Positions 8,995 to 16,914 of a stretch of DNA of 64,000 bases are shown here, in pieces. The stretch covers positions 930,001-994,000 of the forward strand of contig NC_010524.1 in assembly GCF_000019785.1 (NCBI RefSeq). Direction: 5' to 3'. The position numbers were made by a program, and so were the translations under genes. The DNA comes from Leptothrix cholodnii SP-6. Its GTDB lineage: Bacteria; Pseudomonadota; Gammaproteobacteria; Burkholderiales; Burkholderiaceae_C. The notes under the pieces are model-generated. The model was not told the DNA's origin. It saw only the letters and a program-made list of their open reading frames with translations, and did no database searches. Each line of letters opens with the position of its first letter. Within the stretch, counting starts at the first letter, position 1.

Positions 8995-9759
8995 TCATCG
9001 CTCGACGGGAGGCGGGGCCCTTGATGCGCCCGAAGACGACCCGGTCGAGACGCCCGTGTTGATCGGCTCTATCTGCATCGGGCCCAGGGCCCGGCGGCTG
9101 TTGAATGACGGCAGGATCAGACCGCAGTCCACCAGCAGGCGGGCAGCTTGGCGCCGGTTGAGCACCCCCAACTTGGCGTGCAGGCGTTGGAAGCGGGAGT
9201 CGATTGACGCGGGGCTCACGTGCAGTTCAGATGCGATGCGTTTGCTGCTGTGGCCGGCGCATTGGTGCCGCACCAGCGACAGCTCGGTTGGCGTCAGCTG
9301 GGCCGCCTCGACCAATTCGCGGCGGATACGGGCGCTCCACCACTCGTGCAGTTCCGCCGCCAGCGCGCGGGCAAGGATCCGGTGACCCGCCGAATCACGT
9401 CGCTCGAAGTGGTCCACCGTCTCCGAGCCCAGGCACAGCAGGCTGGTGCGTGCCTGGCTCAGGCCTGAATGCGCCGGGACCAGCAGGGTCGAGACAAAGC
9501 CCCCTTCGTGGATCAATGCAACAACCTGGCGGTGCTCGGTCGCGACCACGTCGAGGGCACTGGCGGCCGTCGGCTCGGAGTGGTGGGTGGCGTAGACCAG
9601 CCAGGGGTCGTGGTTCTGGCATCCCGCCGCGAGGTAGCGCCGGCACCAGCGGGCATCGCAGGCCAGCATGAATCGGCAGATCACGAGGTCATGGTCATCG
9701 CGCACGAAGGTGACGAAGTAGGCCTGGTCCGCGTCGAGTAGGCCGATGCAGGCCTGCAT
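8995..9759 (-). CDS. LuxR-type transcriptional regulator upstream of the virB operon
   Basis: The C-terminal part carries a LuxR/FixJ helix-turn-helix (LTPTELSLVRHQCAGHSSKR then IASELHVSPASIDSRFQRLHAKLGV). The N-terminal part (DADQAYFVTFVRDDHDLVIC and WLVYATHHSEPTAA) resembles a ligand or autoinducer-binding type domain. The coordinates begin at the only conservative ATG. Helical coding (ATELIERIRNAESPARIQAL) clearly continues upstream, but no standard start exists until an ATG at 10035, which has a perfect GGAGG but would overlap the upstream gene by about 200 bases. The true start is unresolved. Same strand and adjacency suggest control of the virB operon. Confidence 0.75.
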   Translation of the reverse strand: MQACIGLLDADQAYFVTFVRDDHDLVICRFMLACDARWCRRYLAAGCQNHDPWLVYATHHSEPTAASALDVVATEHRQVVALIHEGGFVSTLLVPAHSGLSQARTSLLCLGSETVDHFERRDSAGHRILARALAAELHEWWSARIRRELVEAAQLTPTELSLVRHQCAGHSSKRIASELHVSPASIDSRFQRLHAKLGVLNRRQAARLLVDCGLILPSFNSRRALGPMQIEPINTGVSTGSSSGASRAPPPVER

Positions 9760-9832
9760 CAGCGCCTGGATGCGCGCCGGTGACTCGGCGTTGCGGATCC
9801 GCTCGATGAGCTCGGTGGCGCGACCGATCGAA

Positions 9833-10183
9833 TCAACGCAAGGCAGTTCGCTCGCAAGGCCCTGGCTCGGGGTCCCAGCGTTCCAGGCCGGTGCGCTGGA
9901 GCCGCTCGTGCAGCAGGGGGTGCTCGAACAGGACGGGGTCCTCGTCGCACCATCGCAGGAACTCGTCCCGTTCGGCAAACAACAGGGACTGGATGGTTCG
10001 CACGCCGTGGGTCGGGCACTCGTCTCGTTCGACATACAGGCCTCCGGGTGTGCCTTGGAGGAGGAACTGGATCGTGCCCTTGTGGCCGTGGGCTTGCAGC
10101 ACCGGGCCCGACAACGGATCCCGGCTGCACCCCAGGCTGGCCACTGCCAACCGGTCTGCAGCCTTGCGCACGGTGCGGCTCAT
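9833..10183 (-). CDS. Hypothetical protein of the conjugation locus
   Basis: A 116-residue soluble protein beginning MSRTVRKAADRL with an excellent ribosome-binding site (GGAGG, seven bases before the ATG). It has no signal peptide or membrane segment. The middle (GTIQFLLQGTPGGLYVERDE) looks like a small beta-rich fold, and the C-terminal half is acidic and helical (FAERDEFLRWCDEDPVLFEH). I do not recognise the family. It precedes the LuxR-type regulator on the same strand, and its 3' end overlaps the apparent N-terminal coding of that regulator, so the two probably share a transcript. Confidence 0.6.
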   Translation of the reverse strand: MSRTVRKAADRLAVASLGCSRDPLSGPVLQAHGHKGTIQFLLQGTPGGLYVERDECPTHGVRTIQSLLFAERDEFLRWCDEDPVLFEHPLLHERLQRTGLERWDPEPGPCERTALR

Positions 10184-10529
10184 GGCTGAGCCTCCGGGAA
10201 GAGTCTGGGCCGCTGCGAACCCGCTCTCGACAGGATGCCCGATGGCATCGGTGTTCGCTCGCAAGGCAGGGCTTCGTCGACACGGTGCATGGCAACTCCC
10301 GGGTCGGTGTCGAGCCGTGGCTCGACGCGCAATGGCATCGAAGGGTCAGTACATGCCGAACGCGAGAACCAGCATGACGTCAGGTGTGCTCATGCGGCTC
10401 TGGTCAACAGGCCTTGTGCATCAAGGCGAGGATTTCTCGATCGGCTTGGGGTGAGCGTAGACAGGCTCGCATCCCGTCGTCAACGTGACGGGCGAGGTGA
10501 GGCTCATTTCTGCAGGAGGGTCAGTTGCG
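10184..10529. other. Intergenic region (346 bp), probable regulatory DNA
   Basis: No convincing gene is seen. The stretch is somewhat lower in GC than its flanks. It should hold the promoter for the leftward small gene, LuxR and virB block. I see no clear sigma-70 boxes and no strong hairpin terminator here. Confidence 0.4.
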
Positions 10530-10955
10530 CTAAACAGTGTTTGGCGATGGCTCATGGACTGAGCCTGTCGCGATCCGCTGCAGCACCGCAAGAGCCTGCT
10601 GGGCCTGGGCCACCGGCACGAGGATGTGGTCGTGGTGGTAGGCCGCGATGGCGTTGCACGGGATGCCGGCGGCGGCCAGTTTCGAAGCGACCGTCGCCAG
10701 TAGGCCGATGGCTTCGAGCGAGGAGTGGACGGTCAGCGTGATGAGCCGGGCCTCGAACACGAATGGCACCCGCGCGGACTCGGCCTGCGTTCGTTCGACG
10801 ATGGCCGTCAGTCCCTCGGCTTCCCGGAAGGTGCACAGCGGCTGCAGGCCGTCCGGCAGGCGGTGGTCTGCGAAGCTGCAGTAGACGTAGTGGTCTGCAT
10901 GCAGCTTGGGCGCCAAGTGGCGCACCAGTCGCTCGAGGTCGCATTCGCCGCTCAT
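10530..10955 (-). CDS. ACT-domain protein (DUF2241-like)
   Basis: The 141-residue protein has two parts typical of small stand-alone ACT proteins: an N-terminal domain (LERLVRHLAPKLHADHYVYC) and a C-terminal ACT fold (ARLITLTVHSSLEAIGLLAT then KLAAAGIPCNAIAAYHHDHI, LVPVAQAQQALAVLQ). ACT domains usually bind amino acids; the ligand here is unknown. The start MSGECDLERL follows AGGAC at a loose spacing. It is divergent from the desaturase gene and may share its control region. Its role on the mobile element is unclear. Confidence 0.8.
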   Translation of the reverse strand: MSGECDLERLVRHLAPKLHADHYVYCSFADHRLPDGLQPLCTFREAEGLTAIVERTQAESARVPFVFEARLITLTVHSSLEAIGLLATVASKLAAAGIPCNAIAAYHHDHILVPVAQAQQALAVLQRIATGSVHEPSPNTV

Positions 10956-11263
10956 CGTGGGGTGTCCTGTGGTGCGTGTCGTGCTGTCGTCTGACTTTCG
11001 CATTTCGAGCAAGGTTACCTGCATTCGCCGGTCGATCCAAGGTCTTGTGCGCCGCGATGGTGGCGGGATTCCTGACCCTTGACACTCCCCCGGATCGAGC
11101 AGGTTTAGGCCAAATGGCCCGACGGCAAAATTCCTAAACACTGTCGAGCGTCGCGCGTTGGCTGATACCTTGCAAGCCACCGTGACACCGCTTGGCACCG
11201 TCATGCACGACGAGCCATTGGTGCCCTCATCGCTGCTGCCTGCCGACTGGGAAGGAGACTTCG
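10956..11263. promoter_or_regulatory. Divergent promoter region between the ACT gene and the desaturase gene
   Basis: About 308 bp without a supported gene, between two divergent start codons. It contains CCTAAACACTGT near 11131, which resembles CTAAACAGTGT near 10530 at the other end of the ACT gene. Whether this repeat is an operator is not known. No -10/-35 pair is convincing. Confidence 0.35.
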
Positions 11264-12208
11264 ATGGCCACGCCTTCGGACATCACCTCGGACCTGGCTG
11301 CGCTGCGCGCGCAGTTGCACGAGAGCGGCTCGCCCCATCGGGCGCTGCTGCAACTCGACCCGTGGCGCTCGATCATCGACCTCCTGATCGATCTGGCCCT
11401 CGTCGGGTCCTCGGTGGTTGTGGTCATCGAATGGGGGCTCGGATGGGCCCCTCTGGCGATCCTGCTGTTGGGCAACCGGCAGCGCGCCTTGGGCAACCTC
11501 CTGCACGATGCCGGGCATCGCAACCTGTGCTCACGCCGATGGGTCAATGACGGGATCGCGCGCTGGCTGCTTGCCCCGTTGCTGTTTGCGAGCCTGAGCC
11601 TCTACCGGACGACGCACTTCCGGCATCACCAGTGGCTGGGTCGGGCCGATGCGGATCCGGACTTCCTGGTGCCCCCGGCGGCGATGCCGAAGCACTGGCT
11701 CTCGCGCTTCCTGGCATGCGCGGGCAGTGGCTCTGCGTGGCGGGGCTCCTTGTGGGGGCATCTGGTCCACGCGGAGGTTTCCGGAGCCGGTCGCTCGTAC
11801 ATCGTGGTCTGGTGGGCGGTGGCACTCGGTCTCATGGTCCTGGCGGCCGGTGCATCCTTCACGGCGCACTTCGTCGGCCTGTGGCTGGTGGCTCGGGCGA
11901 CGACGTTCCACCTGATCACGACCTTTCGCGAGATGTGCGACCACCACGGACTGGTGCCGGGTGGGGTGTTCTCGTTCACGCGTGATGTGGCCTGCCATGG
12001 GCTGCTGCGGGCCTGCATCCATCCCCGCAACAACGGCTACCACCTGACTCACCACCTGCTGCCGGCCGTTCCCTACTACCGCTTGCCGCAGGCGCATCGG
12101 CTGCTGAATCGGTTGCCCATCGTGCATGCCCGAGGGCAGGTGTGCGATGCCTACTTCACCGGCCCGCGTGCGGTGGTTCACGCCTGGCAATCGGACACGA
12201 ATCGATGA
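11264..12208 (+). CDS. Membrane fatty-acid desaturase family protein
   Basis: A 314-residue di-iron membrane enzyme with all three histidine clusters of the family: HDAGH (81-85), HFRHH (118-122) and HLTHH (260-264), plus the usual paired hydrophobic segments (about 37-68 and 185-215). Enzymes of this group introduce double bonds or hydroxyl groups into acyl chains or related lipids using O2. The start at MATPSD is fixed by GAAGGAG. Its stop overlaps the start of the permease gene (ATGA), so the two form a coupled pair. Substrate cannot be told from sequence. Confidence 0.9.
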   Translation: MATPSDITSDLAALRAQLHESGSPHRALLQLDPWRSIIDLLIDLALVGSSVVVVIEWGLGWAPLAILLLGNRQRALGNLLHDAGHRNLCSRRWVNDGIARWLLAPLLFASLSLYRTTHFRHHQWLGRADADPDFLVPPAAMPKHWLSRFLACAGSGSAWRGSLWGHLVHAEVSGAGRSYIVVWWAVALGLMVLAAGASFTAHFVGLWLVARATTFHLITTFREMCDHHGLVPGGVFSFTRDVACHGLLRACIHPRNNGYHLTHHLLPAVPYYRLPQAHRLLNRLPIVHARGQVCDAYFTGPRAVVHAWQSDTNR

Positions 12209-13455
12209 GCACACGCACGCTGGGCGGCCTGCAGGTCGCGACACTGCTGGTGTCGGCCAGCTACGGCATCGGCTTCCTGTTCGGGTCCGGTGAACTGGCG
12301 CTGTCGCACGGCATGGCCGGAGGCCTCTATGGCGTGGCCACAGCCGCCGGCATGCTCATCCTGGCCCTGCTTGCCAGGTCGCTGTGGTCACTGGGGGTGC
12401 CGATCTGGGACGTACTCGGGCAGGCCTACGGGCCGACGGTGATGAAGGGCATCGCGTTGCTGTCGGTGGTCTGGATGGCCGGTGTGCTGGCGGCGCAGAT
12501 CCAGGGCGGCATCGCGGTCGCGCGGCTGATCAGACTGGACACGACCGTCGCACAGGTTGTGGTTCTTCTGCTGATCTTCGGTGCCGCGCGGCTCGATCTG
12601 GGCCTGGCGGCCCGGTTGTTCGCGAGTTGCCTGCTCCTCAGCGGGGTGGTGCTTGTCTGGGCACTGGTCCGCGCCGATGGTCTTGCGCTGTACCTGCACG
12701 CCTTGCCGGCCTTTGCATCTGATCTGCCGTCGTATGGCGTGGCCCGCCTGATCGCGGTGACGCTGGGCGTCGGGCTGATGGCCGTCGCCGGCAGCGACTA
12801 CCACCAGTTCGTCCAGGCTGCACGCGATTCCACGTCGGCGAGCCGGGGCTGTGTGCTGGCGGCGGTGTTGCTGGTCGGCCTGGCCTTGCTGCCGCCAGCG
12901 GTGGTCGTGGCGATGGTCGGTGCTGTGCCGGCGCTCGGACCTGGCGAAGGGCAGCAGGTCGTGCCGCGACTGCTGGCGCGGGCGGCGCGGTCGTTGGGGT
13001 CAGGAGCGGAGACGATTCTTCTTGCCGCGCTGTCTACGGCAGCACTTGGCTCTGGGGCCGCGATCCTTCGTGCCATGTCGAGCGCCCTTGCGTCAGCGCT
13101 GCCACGGCGGCGCGGCACCTCGGTGCTGGCCCTGTTTCTGGGCGCAGTCATTGCCGGGCGAGGGCAGGCCATCGTCGACACCATGGTGTCGGTCAACATG
13201 GTCTACCTCGCGAGCGTGGCGGTCTGTGCAGGTGCCGTTTTCATCGGCAAGCCGCTGGCCCCAAGTCGTGCGCTGGCGACGATGGGCGCGGGCTTTGCCG
13301 CGTCGGCTTCGATCTACGCGGCGTCCTGGTGTGGCCTCGAATTCGGGGACGCCGATCTGGTGTCGCTGTCCGGAGGACTGGTCGGATCGGCGCTGGCTGC
13401 CGCGTCCTGGTCTCGGTCGTCTTCGACACGAGGGTCGAAGCTGCGGGCTGACTGA
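12205..13455 (+). CDS. Sodium:solute-symporter-like permease
   Basis: The 416-residue protein is almost wholly hydrophobic, with about 11-12 predicted transmembrane helices. The segment GLMAVAGSDYHQFVQAARDS resembles the conserved loop of SSF-family symporters, and the N-terminal GGLQVATLLVSASYGIGFLF fits the first helix with its unwound break. It is translationally coupled to the desaturase, so it may import the desaturase substrate or a related metabolite. It is shorter than classical SSF transporters (about 500 residues), so the family call is moderate. Confidence 0.65.
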   Translation: MSTRTLGGLQVATLLVSASYGIGFLFGSGELALSHGMAGGLYGVATAAGMLILALLARSLWSLGVPIWDVLGQAYGPTVMKGIALLSVVWMAGVLAAQIQGGIAVARLIRLDTTVAQVVVLLLIFGAARLDLGLAARLFASCLLLSGVVLVWALVRADGLALYLHALPAFASDLPSYGVARLIAVTLGVGLMAVAGSDYHQFVQAARDSTSASRGCVLAAVLLVGLALLPPAVVVAMVGAVPALGPGEGQQVVPRLLARAARSLGSGAETILLAALSTAALGSGAAILRAMSSALASALPRRRGTSVLALFLGAVIAGRGQAIVDTMVSVNMVYLASVAVCAGAVFIGKPLAPSRALATMGAGFAASASIYAASWCGLEFGDADLVSLSGGLVGSALAAASWSRSSSTRGSKLRAD

Positions 13456-13523
13456 TCGAGGTCGGTAATGCCACCGGGTGCCGGAGCCTGCTTCAGATGG
13501 GCTCGCGCGACCTCGACGATGCG

Positions 13524-14378
13524 CTAGGTGATGTCGTGGGCGAGCGTCGGCTCGAGCTCCCAGTGATGCCAGTAGAGCGCTACGTTGACCGCATGCTCCG
13601 GTGCCAGATCCTGCAGTTTCCCGTCAGCGATCAACGGCTCGCACTGCGCGTTGGGCACCAGCCCGTAGCCGGCACCGATGGTGATGGCGTCCAGCAGCGC
13701 TGCGGGTGAGGGCAGGTAGTGCTTCGCGTAGCGGTCGATCGCGAAACCGAACACGCTCGTGAGGAATCCATGGTGCAGCGAGTCCTTGCGGTTGAACAGC
13801 ACCGCGGTGGCCATCAGCACGCCAGGGACGGTGATGCCGTTCGGGAAATGATCGGCCACGAAGGCCGGTGTTGCGCAGCACCGGTAGGTCATCGCTCCCA
13901 GAGGTTCCGCCAGGAAGCCGACCGCCGGTCGCTCGTCGGTCGAGATGCAACCGATCACCTCGCCGCGCGAGAGTCGGGATGCGGTGTGGTCCTGGTCGTC
14001 GCTGATCACTTCGATGGCGGTCTGGCGATTGAGCAGGATTTGCTGCAGCACCCGCGGGAACCAGGTGGCCAGCGAATCGGCATTGACTGCGATCGCCAAT
14101 GCCACTGGGGCATGAGGCCGAGCTGTGGGCATCAGTTCATTCAAGGCGGCGCCTTCCATCATGCGCATGGCCTTGACGTGTCGCAGCAGGATCTCGCCGG
14201 CGGATGTGGGCGACACCGGTCGTTCGCGCACCAGCAGGACGGTCGCCAGCGATTCCTCCAGGGCCTTGATTCGCTGTGACACCGCGCCTCGGGTGATGTT
14301 GAGCTTCAACGCGGCTCGCTCGAAGCTCTGTTCCTCTGCCACGGTCGCAAAGGTTTCCAACTGGTCACGATCGAGCAT
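13524..14378 (-). CDS. LysR-family regulator, ArgP/IciA type
   Basis: A 284-residue LysR protein. The winged helix-turn-helix (FERAALKLNITRGAVSQRIK, then ALEESLATVLLVRERPVSPT) closely follows the ArgP pattern, and the C-terminal half is a periplasmic-binding-like effector domain. ArgP proteins sense basic amino acids and often control exporters. Here the gene converges on the desaturase-permease pair (68 bases between stops), so it could regulate that pair or an unlinked target. An in-frame TTG one codon upstream of the ATG is possible. Confidence 0.9.
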   Translation of the reverse strand: MLDRDQLETFATVAEEQSFERAALKLNITRGAVSQRIKALEESLATVLLVRERPVSPTSAGEILLRHVKAMRMMEGAALNELMPTARPHAPVALAIAVNADSLATWFPRVLQQILLNRQTAIEVISDDQDHTASRLSRGEVIGCISTDERPAVGFLAEPLGAMTYRCCATPAFVADHFPNGITVPGVLMATAVLFNRKDSLHHGFLTSVFGFAIDRYAKHYLPSPAALLDAITIGAGYGLVPNAQCEPLIADGKLQDLAPEHAVNVALYWHHWELEPTLAHDIT

Positions 14379-14831
14379 CAATCTGGTTTCCTCGCCTGCC
14401 CTTCGGTAACTGGGGGTGGTTACCGCATTCGATTCAGAGGTATCGGGTCAATCTTCGTTGACCGCCTATCGCAGAGTCAGTGTCAGTTACGTTCGCGAGT
14501 TACGATTGGATGCAGCAAATCCACTGCGGCGACACGGTTGGATTTATCAATTTCTCGTTACATTGCGACCAAGCACGGACCGACGGCCTTGCCGCAGAAT
14601 TGCCTAGATGCATAGTCGATGAATTTTGCTGTATTCATCAATTCATTCACTTCAGGTGTGAGTGCTGCTGCCATTGCCGTCGCATCGATTCTGCGTCGAC
14701 GATGCCGCGCGTTGTTCGTCACATACTGTTTCCATGCGTGTTCTATTGCGCATTCGAGAATGGTTTACTGGTGATGGTGCACATCGGTCTATGCCTGTGG
14801 CGCTTTCGACTGCCTGGATGGAGAACGGACC
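14379..14831. other. AT-richer intergenic region (453 bp) with a LysR-type palindrome
   Basis: This stretch is visibly lower in GC than its surroundings. One frame is open for about 140 codons but reads as Cys/His-rich nonsense and lacks a ribosome-binding site. The only structured feature noted is the inverted repeat next to the LysR gene, listed separately. Promoters for the LysR gene (leftward) and the small membrane protein (rightward) should lie here. Confidence 0.4.
14404..14425. promoter_or_regulatory. Inverted repeat CGGTAAC-N8-GTTACCG, likely LysR autoregulation site
   Basis: Perfect 7-base arms separated by 8 bases lie 26 bases upstream of the ArgP-like LysR start. LysR proteins typically bind such interrupted dyads (T-N11-A within a longer palindrome) next to their own promoter. 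The assignment is by position and symmetry. Confidence 0.55.
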
Positions 14832-15140
14832 ATGTGGCTTCTAATATCTCGTCGGGTGCGCTCGGAGATGCCGTATTGGCCCGGCCGACGCTTGCTCGCG
14901 GCCATTGATGCGTTGGTCTGGCCCGCCGTCTGGTTGGTGGTGCTGATGCGTGTCGAGGTGCCGATGGGCGTGACGCGGTCCGTCTTCATGGCCGTGCTCG
15001 CCATGTGTGCCGTGTCGCGACTGTGGCGTGCTACGTTCGACAATTCGGACTACACCTTCACCACCTGGCGCTGGGGCAAGGTTCTGGGTGGACTGCTTCT
15101 GGTCAGCTGGTTCATCCAATTGACATTGGCCCGCACCTGA
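14832..15140 (+). CDS. Small membrane protein of unknown function
   Basis: A 102-residue protein with three probable transmembrane segments (about 22-42, 48-62 and 82-98) and basic ends. The ATG follows GGAGAACGGACC, a good ribosome-binding site. No family is recognised. It lies alone between the AT-rich gap and the AlpA-type gene, which points the other way. Position in the element could suggest a conjugation or surface-exclusion accessory role, but nothing in the sequence shows it. Confidence 0.55.
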   Translation: MWLLISRRVRSEMPYWPGRRLLAAIDALVWPAVWLVVLMRVEVPMGVTRSVFMAVLAMCAVSRLWRATFDNSDYTFTTWRWGKVLGGLLLVSWFIQLTLART

Positions 15141-15162
15141 CAGGCTGAGCTGACTTCTCGAT

Positions 15163-15390
15163 TCAATGAGAGGCCGGCGGTCGTTCAGCACTCCACCGGT
15201 CGAGGTCGGCACGACGCCACGCGATCGCACGACTCGAGAGTCGCACCGGCGTCGGAAACTTGGCTTCGGCCATGAGGCGGTAGATTGTCGAACGGCCGAG
15301 ACCAGTGAGCTTTGTGACGGCACCGATGCGCAGGAACACGGCGAATTCCGTGGCCTGAGCAATCGTCATCGAATTGGTGGCACCTCGCAT
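15163..15390 (-). CDS. AlpA-family excisionase/transcriptional regulator
   Basis: A 75-residue protein with the compact MerR-like helix-turn-helix of AlpA regulators: FLRIGAVTKLTGLGRSTIYR, LMAEAKFPTPVRLSSRAIAW, RRADLDRW. AlpA proteins act as activators of integrase/excision genes or as recombination directionality factors in phage-like elements and ICEs. The start MRGATNS is supported by TGGAGACGCATC. The IS30 element sits 72 bases upstream of its start codon and may have separated it from a distal control sequence. Confidence 0.85.
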   Translation of the reverse strand: MRGATNSMTIAQATEFAVFLRIGAVTKLTGLGRSTIYRLMAEAKFPTPVRLSSRAIAWRRADLDRWSAERPPASH

Positions 15391-15462
15391 GATGCGTCTC
15401 CAGTGCGTCGGGATGGATCGATTCTGTCGGTGAACACGACTGTATTGCGCGATGAATCGAGG

Positions 15463-15490
15463 GGCGGCCTCAAATCTGAAGTGCAACACC
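15463..15490 (+). repeat. Left terminal inverted repeat of the IS30 element
   Basis: Begins GGCGG and ends AAGTGCAACACC; pairs with the right repeat at 23 of 28 positions. Confidence 0.8.
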
Positions 15491-15512
15491 TTGCCTCCGG
15501 TAAGGTGCCCAG

Positions 15513-16538
15513 ATGCAAGACAGATCGACGTACAGACAACTTCAACCCGAAGAGCGCATGACGCTGGCGAGCATGAAACAGCAGGGGTGCAGCATTCGCG
15601 CCATGGCGCGTGCGCTGGGGCGGCCGGCGAGCACGGTCAGTCGCGAACTGCGCCGCAACGTCAGCACTGCGGGCGGGTATGCGAGTGTGCCCGCGCAATC
15701 GATGCGCACCGCGCGCCGCCAGGCCAGTCGACCGATGGCCAAACTCGATCCGCGCAGTGTGATGTGGAGCGTCGTGCAGATCCTGCTGGGCTGGAAGTGG
15801 TCGCCCCAGCAGATCGCCGCTACGCTCGAGCGCGTGTTCCCCCAAGAGCCCGAACGTCGCGTGTCCCACGAAACCATCTACACGGCCATCTACGCGCAAC
15901 CCCGCGGTGAGTTGCGTCGCCAACTCATCGCCTGCCTGCGCCAGGGCCACAGTACACGCCTGCCACGCACGCGGGGCCAGGATCGGCGCGGCCAGATCCC
16001 CGAGATGGTGAGCATCCACGTGCGTCCGCCTGAGGTCGAGGATCGACTCCTGCCCGGTCACTGGGAGGGCGACCTCATCAAGGGCGCGGGCAATCAGTCC
16101 TCGGTGGGCGTGCTCGTAGAGCGCACCAGCCGTCTGGTCTTGCTGGCCAAGATGGACGATGCGACGGCCGCTTCAGCGCTGGCGGGCTTTGCTGCCAAGC
16201 TCAATTCGATCACCGCGCCGATGCGCCAGAGTCTGACCTACGACCAGGGCCGGGAGATGAGCCGCCACCAGGCGTTGGCCGCCGCGACCGGCGTGAAGGT
16301 CTACTTCTGTGATCCGCACAGCCCCTGGCAGCGCGGCACCTGCGAGAACACCAACGGGCTGCTGCGCCAGTACCTGCCCAAGGGCACCGATCTGTCGGTC
16401 CATACGCAGGATGCGCTTGATGCCATTGCTGACAGCCTCAACAACCGGCCCCGCGCGACGCACAACTTCCATTCGCCCCTGGAGGTATTCGCAGCCGTGT
16501 TGAAAAAGCTCGATCAACCCGATTCTTCTATTCATTGA
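15513..16538 (+). CDS. IS30-family transposase
   Basis: The 341-residue protein has the N-terminal IS30 helix-turn-helix (LQPEERMTLASMKQQGCSIR and MARALGRPASTVSRELRRN), a middle HTH region (LGWKWSPQQIAATL, VSHETIYTAIYA) and a DDE catalytic core: first Asp in PGHWEGDLIKG, second Asp in LTYDQGREM, Glu in SPWQRGTCENTNGLLRQYLP. All three acidic residues are present and length is normal, so it should be active. The coding region nearly fills the element. Confidence 0.96.
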   Translation: MQDRSTYRQLQPEERMTLASMKQQGCSIRAMARALGRPASTVSRELRRNVSTAGGYASVPAQSMRTARRQASRPMAKLDPRSVMWSVVQILLGWKWSPQQIAATLERVFPQEPERRVSHETIYTAIYAQPRGELRRQLIACLRQGHSTRLPRTRGQDRRGQIPEMVSIHVRPPEVEDRLLPGHWEGDLIKGAGNQSSVGVLVERTSRLVLLAKMDDATAASALAGFAAKLNSITAPMRQSLTYDQGREMSRHQALAAATGVKVYFCDPHSPWQRGTCENTNGLLRQYLPKGTDLSVHTQDALDAIADSLNNRPRATHNFHSPLEVFAAVLKKLDQPDSSIH

Positions 16539-16542
16539 CCCG

Positions 16543-16570
16543 GGTGTTGCACTTGGGACTTGAAACCGCC
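16543..16570 (-). repeat. Right terminal inverted repeat of the IS30 element
   Basis: Reads on the minus strand as GGCGG ... AAGTGCAACACC; followed directly by the AGG target duplication. Confidence 0.8.
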
Positions 16571-16596
16571 AGGTACTGATCTGTTGGGAGGCACCG

Positions 16597-16722
16597 GTGA
16601 GCGGCACCCGGCTCGATTCCGCGATGGCAGAGTCTGGGACGTCGGGTAGCACCGACGAAGATCTGTACGACCTGATCGCCGAGCACTACGAGCAGGCGAT
16701 TCGGGTGCTCGCCAAGGCCTGA
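16597..16722 (+). CDS. Possible small protein (41 residues)
   Basis: A GTG-initiated frame with a strong GGGAGG six bases upstream encodes a short acidic protein (STDEDLYDLIAEHYEQAIRV near the end). It lies just outside the right end of the IS30 element. Before IS insertion it would have been divergent from the AlpA gene with about 130 bases between. It may be a genuine small regulator or a leftover 3' end. No homologue is recognised. Confidence 0.35.
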   Translation: MSGTRLDSAMAESGTSGSTDEDLYDLIAEHYEQAIRVLAKA

Positions 16723-16804
16723 ACGTTGTCACATAAAGTGCGTCAGAGCCAGTTTTCGGTCTGCGCCAACACGTGAGGTGCTGCTGGCGTGTCATCAGGA
16801 GCTT

Positions 16805-16914
16805 GACGTCAGTTCTTCAGACCATCCCCGGCTGCGCCCGGGATTGACCGCTGGCGAATCCATCGCCAAGGCCGCGCGAGCAAAACGACACAAGAAATCT
16901 ATCGGACGTCAGTT
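16805..16914 (+). repeat. Direct repeat GACGTCAGTT, two copies 100 bp apart
   Basis: The decamer occurs at 16805-16814 and 16905-16914. The second copy overlaps the last codons of the FGGY kinase gene. It sits exactly at the left edge of the polyol island and could mark an old junction, but ten bases is short and chance cannot be excluded. Confidence 0.3.

Larger units (their letters stand above)
15463..16570 (+). mobile_element. IS30-family insertion sequence (complete, 1108 bp)
   Basis: One transposase gene is bracketed by 28-bp imperfect inverted repeats (23 of 28 positions match), whose inner 12 bases AAGTGCAACACC are identical. A 3-bp direct duplication AGG lies immediately outside both ends (15460-15462 and 16571-16573), matching the 2-3 bp duplications made by IS30 elements. 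Transposase intact, ends intact and duplication preserved suggest a recent and possibly still active insertion. Joining the flanks restores a spacer between the AlpA gene and a small rightward open frame. Confidence 0.88.

Noticed and set aside
10530..10545. AAACAGTGTTT palindrome as a terminator
   Set aside because: Stem too short and without T-tract; it overlaps the end of the ACT gene.
14480..14908. 142-codon rightward open frame in the AT-richer gap
   Set aside because: Cys/His-rich random composition, no ribosome-binding site, overlaps the better supported membrane-protein gene.
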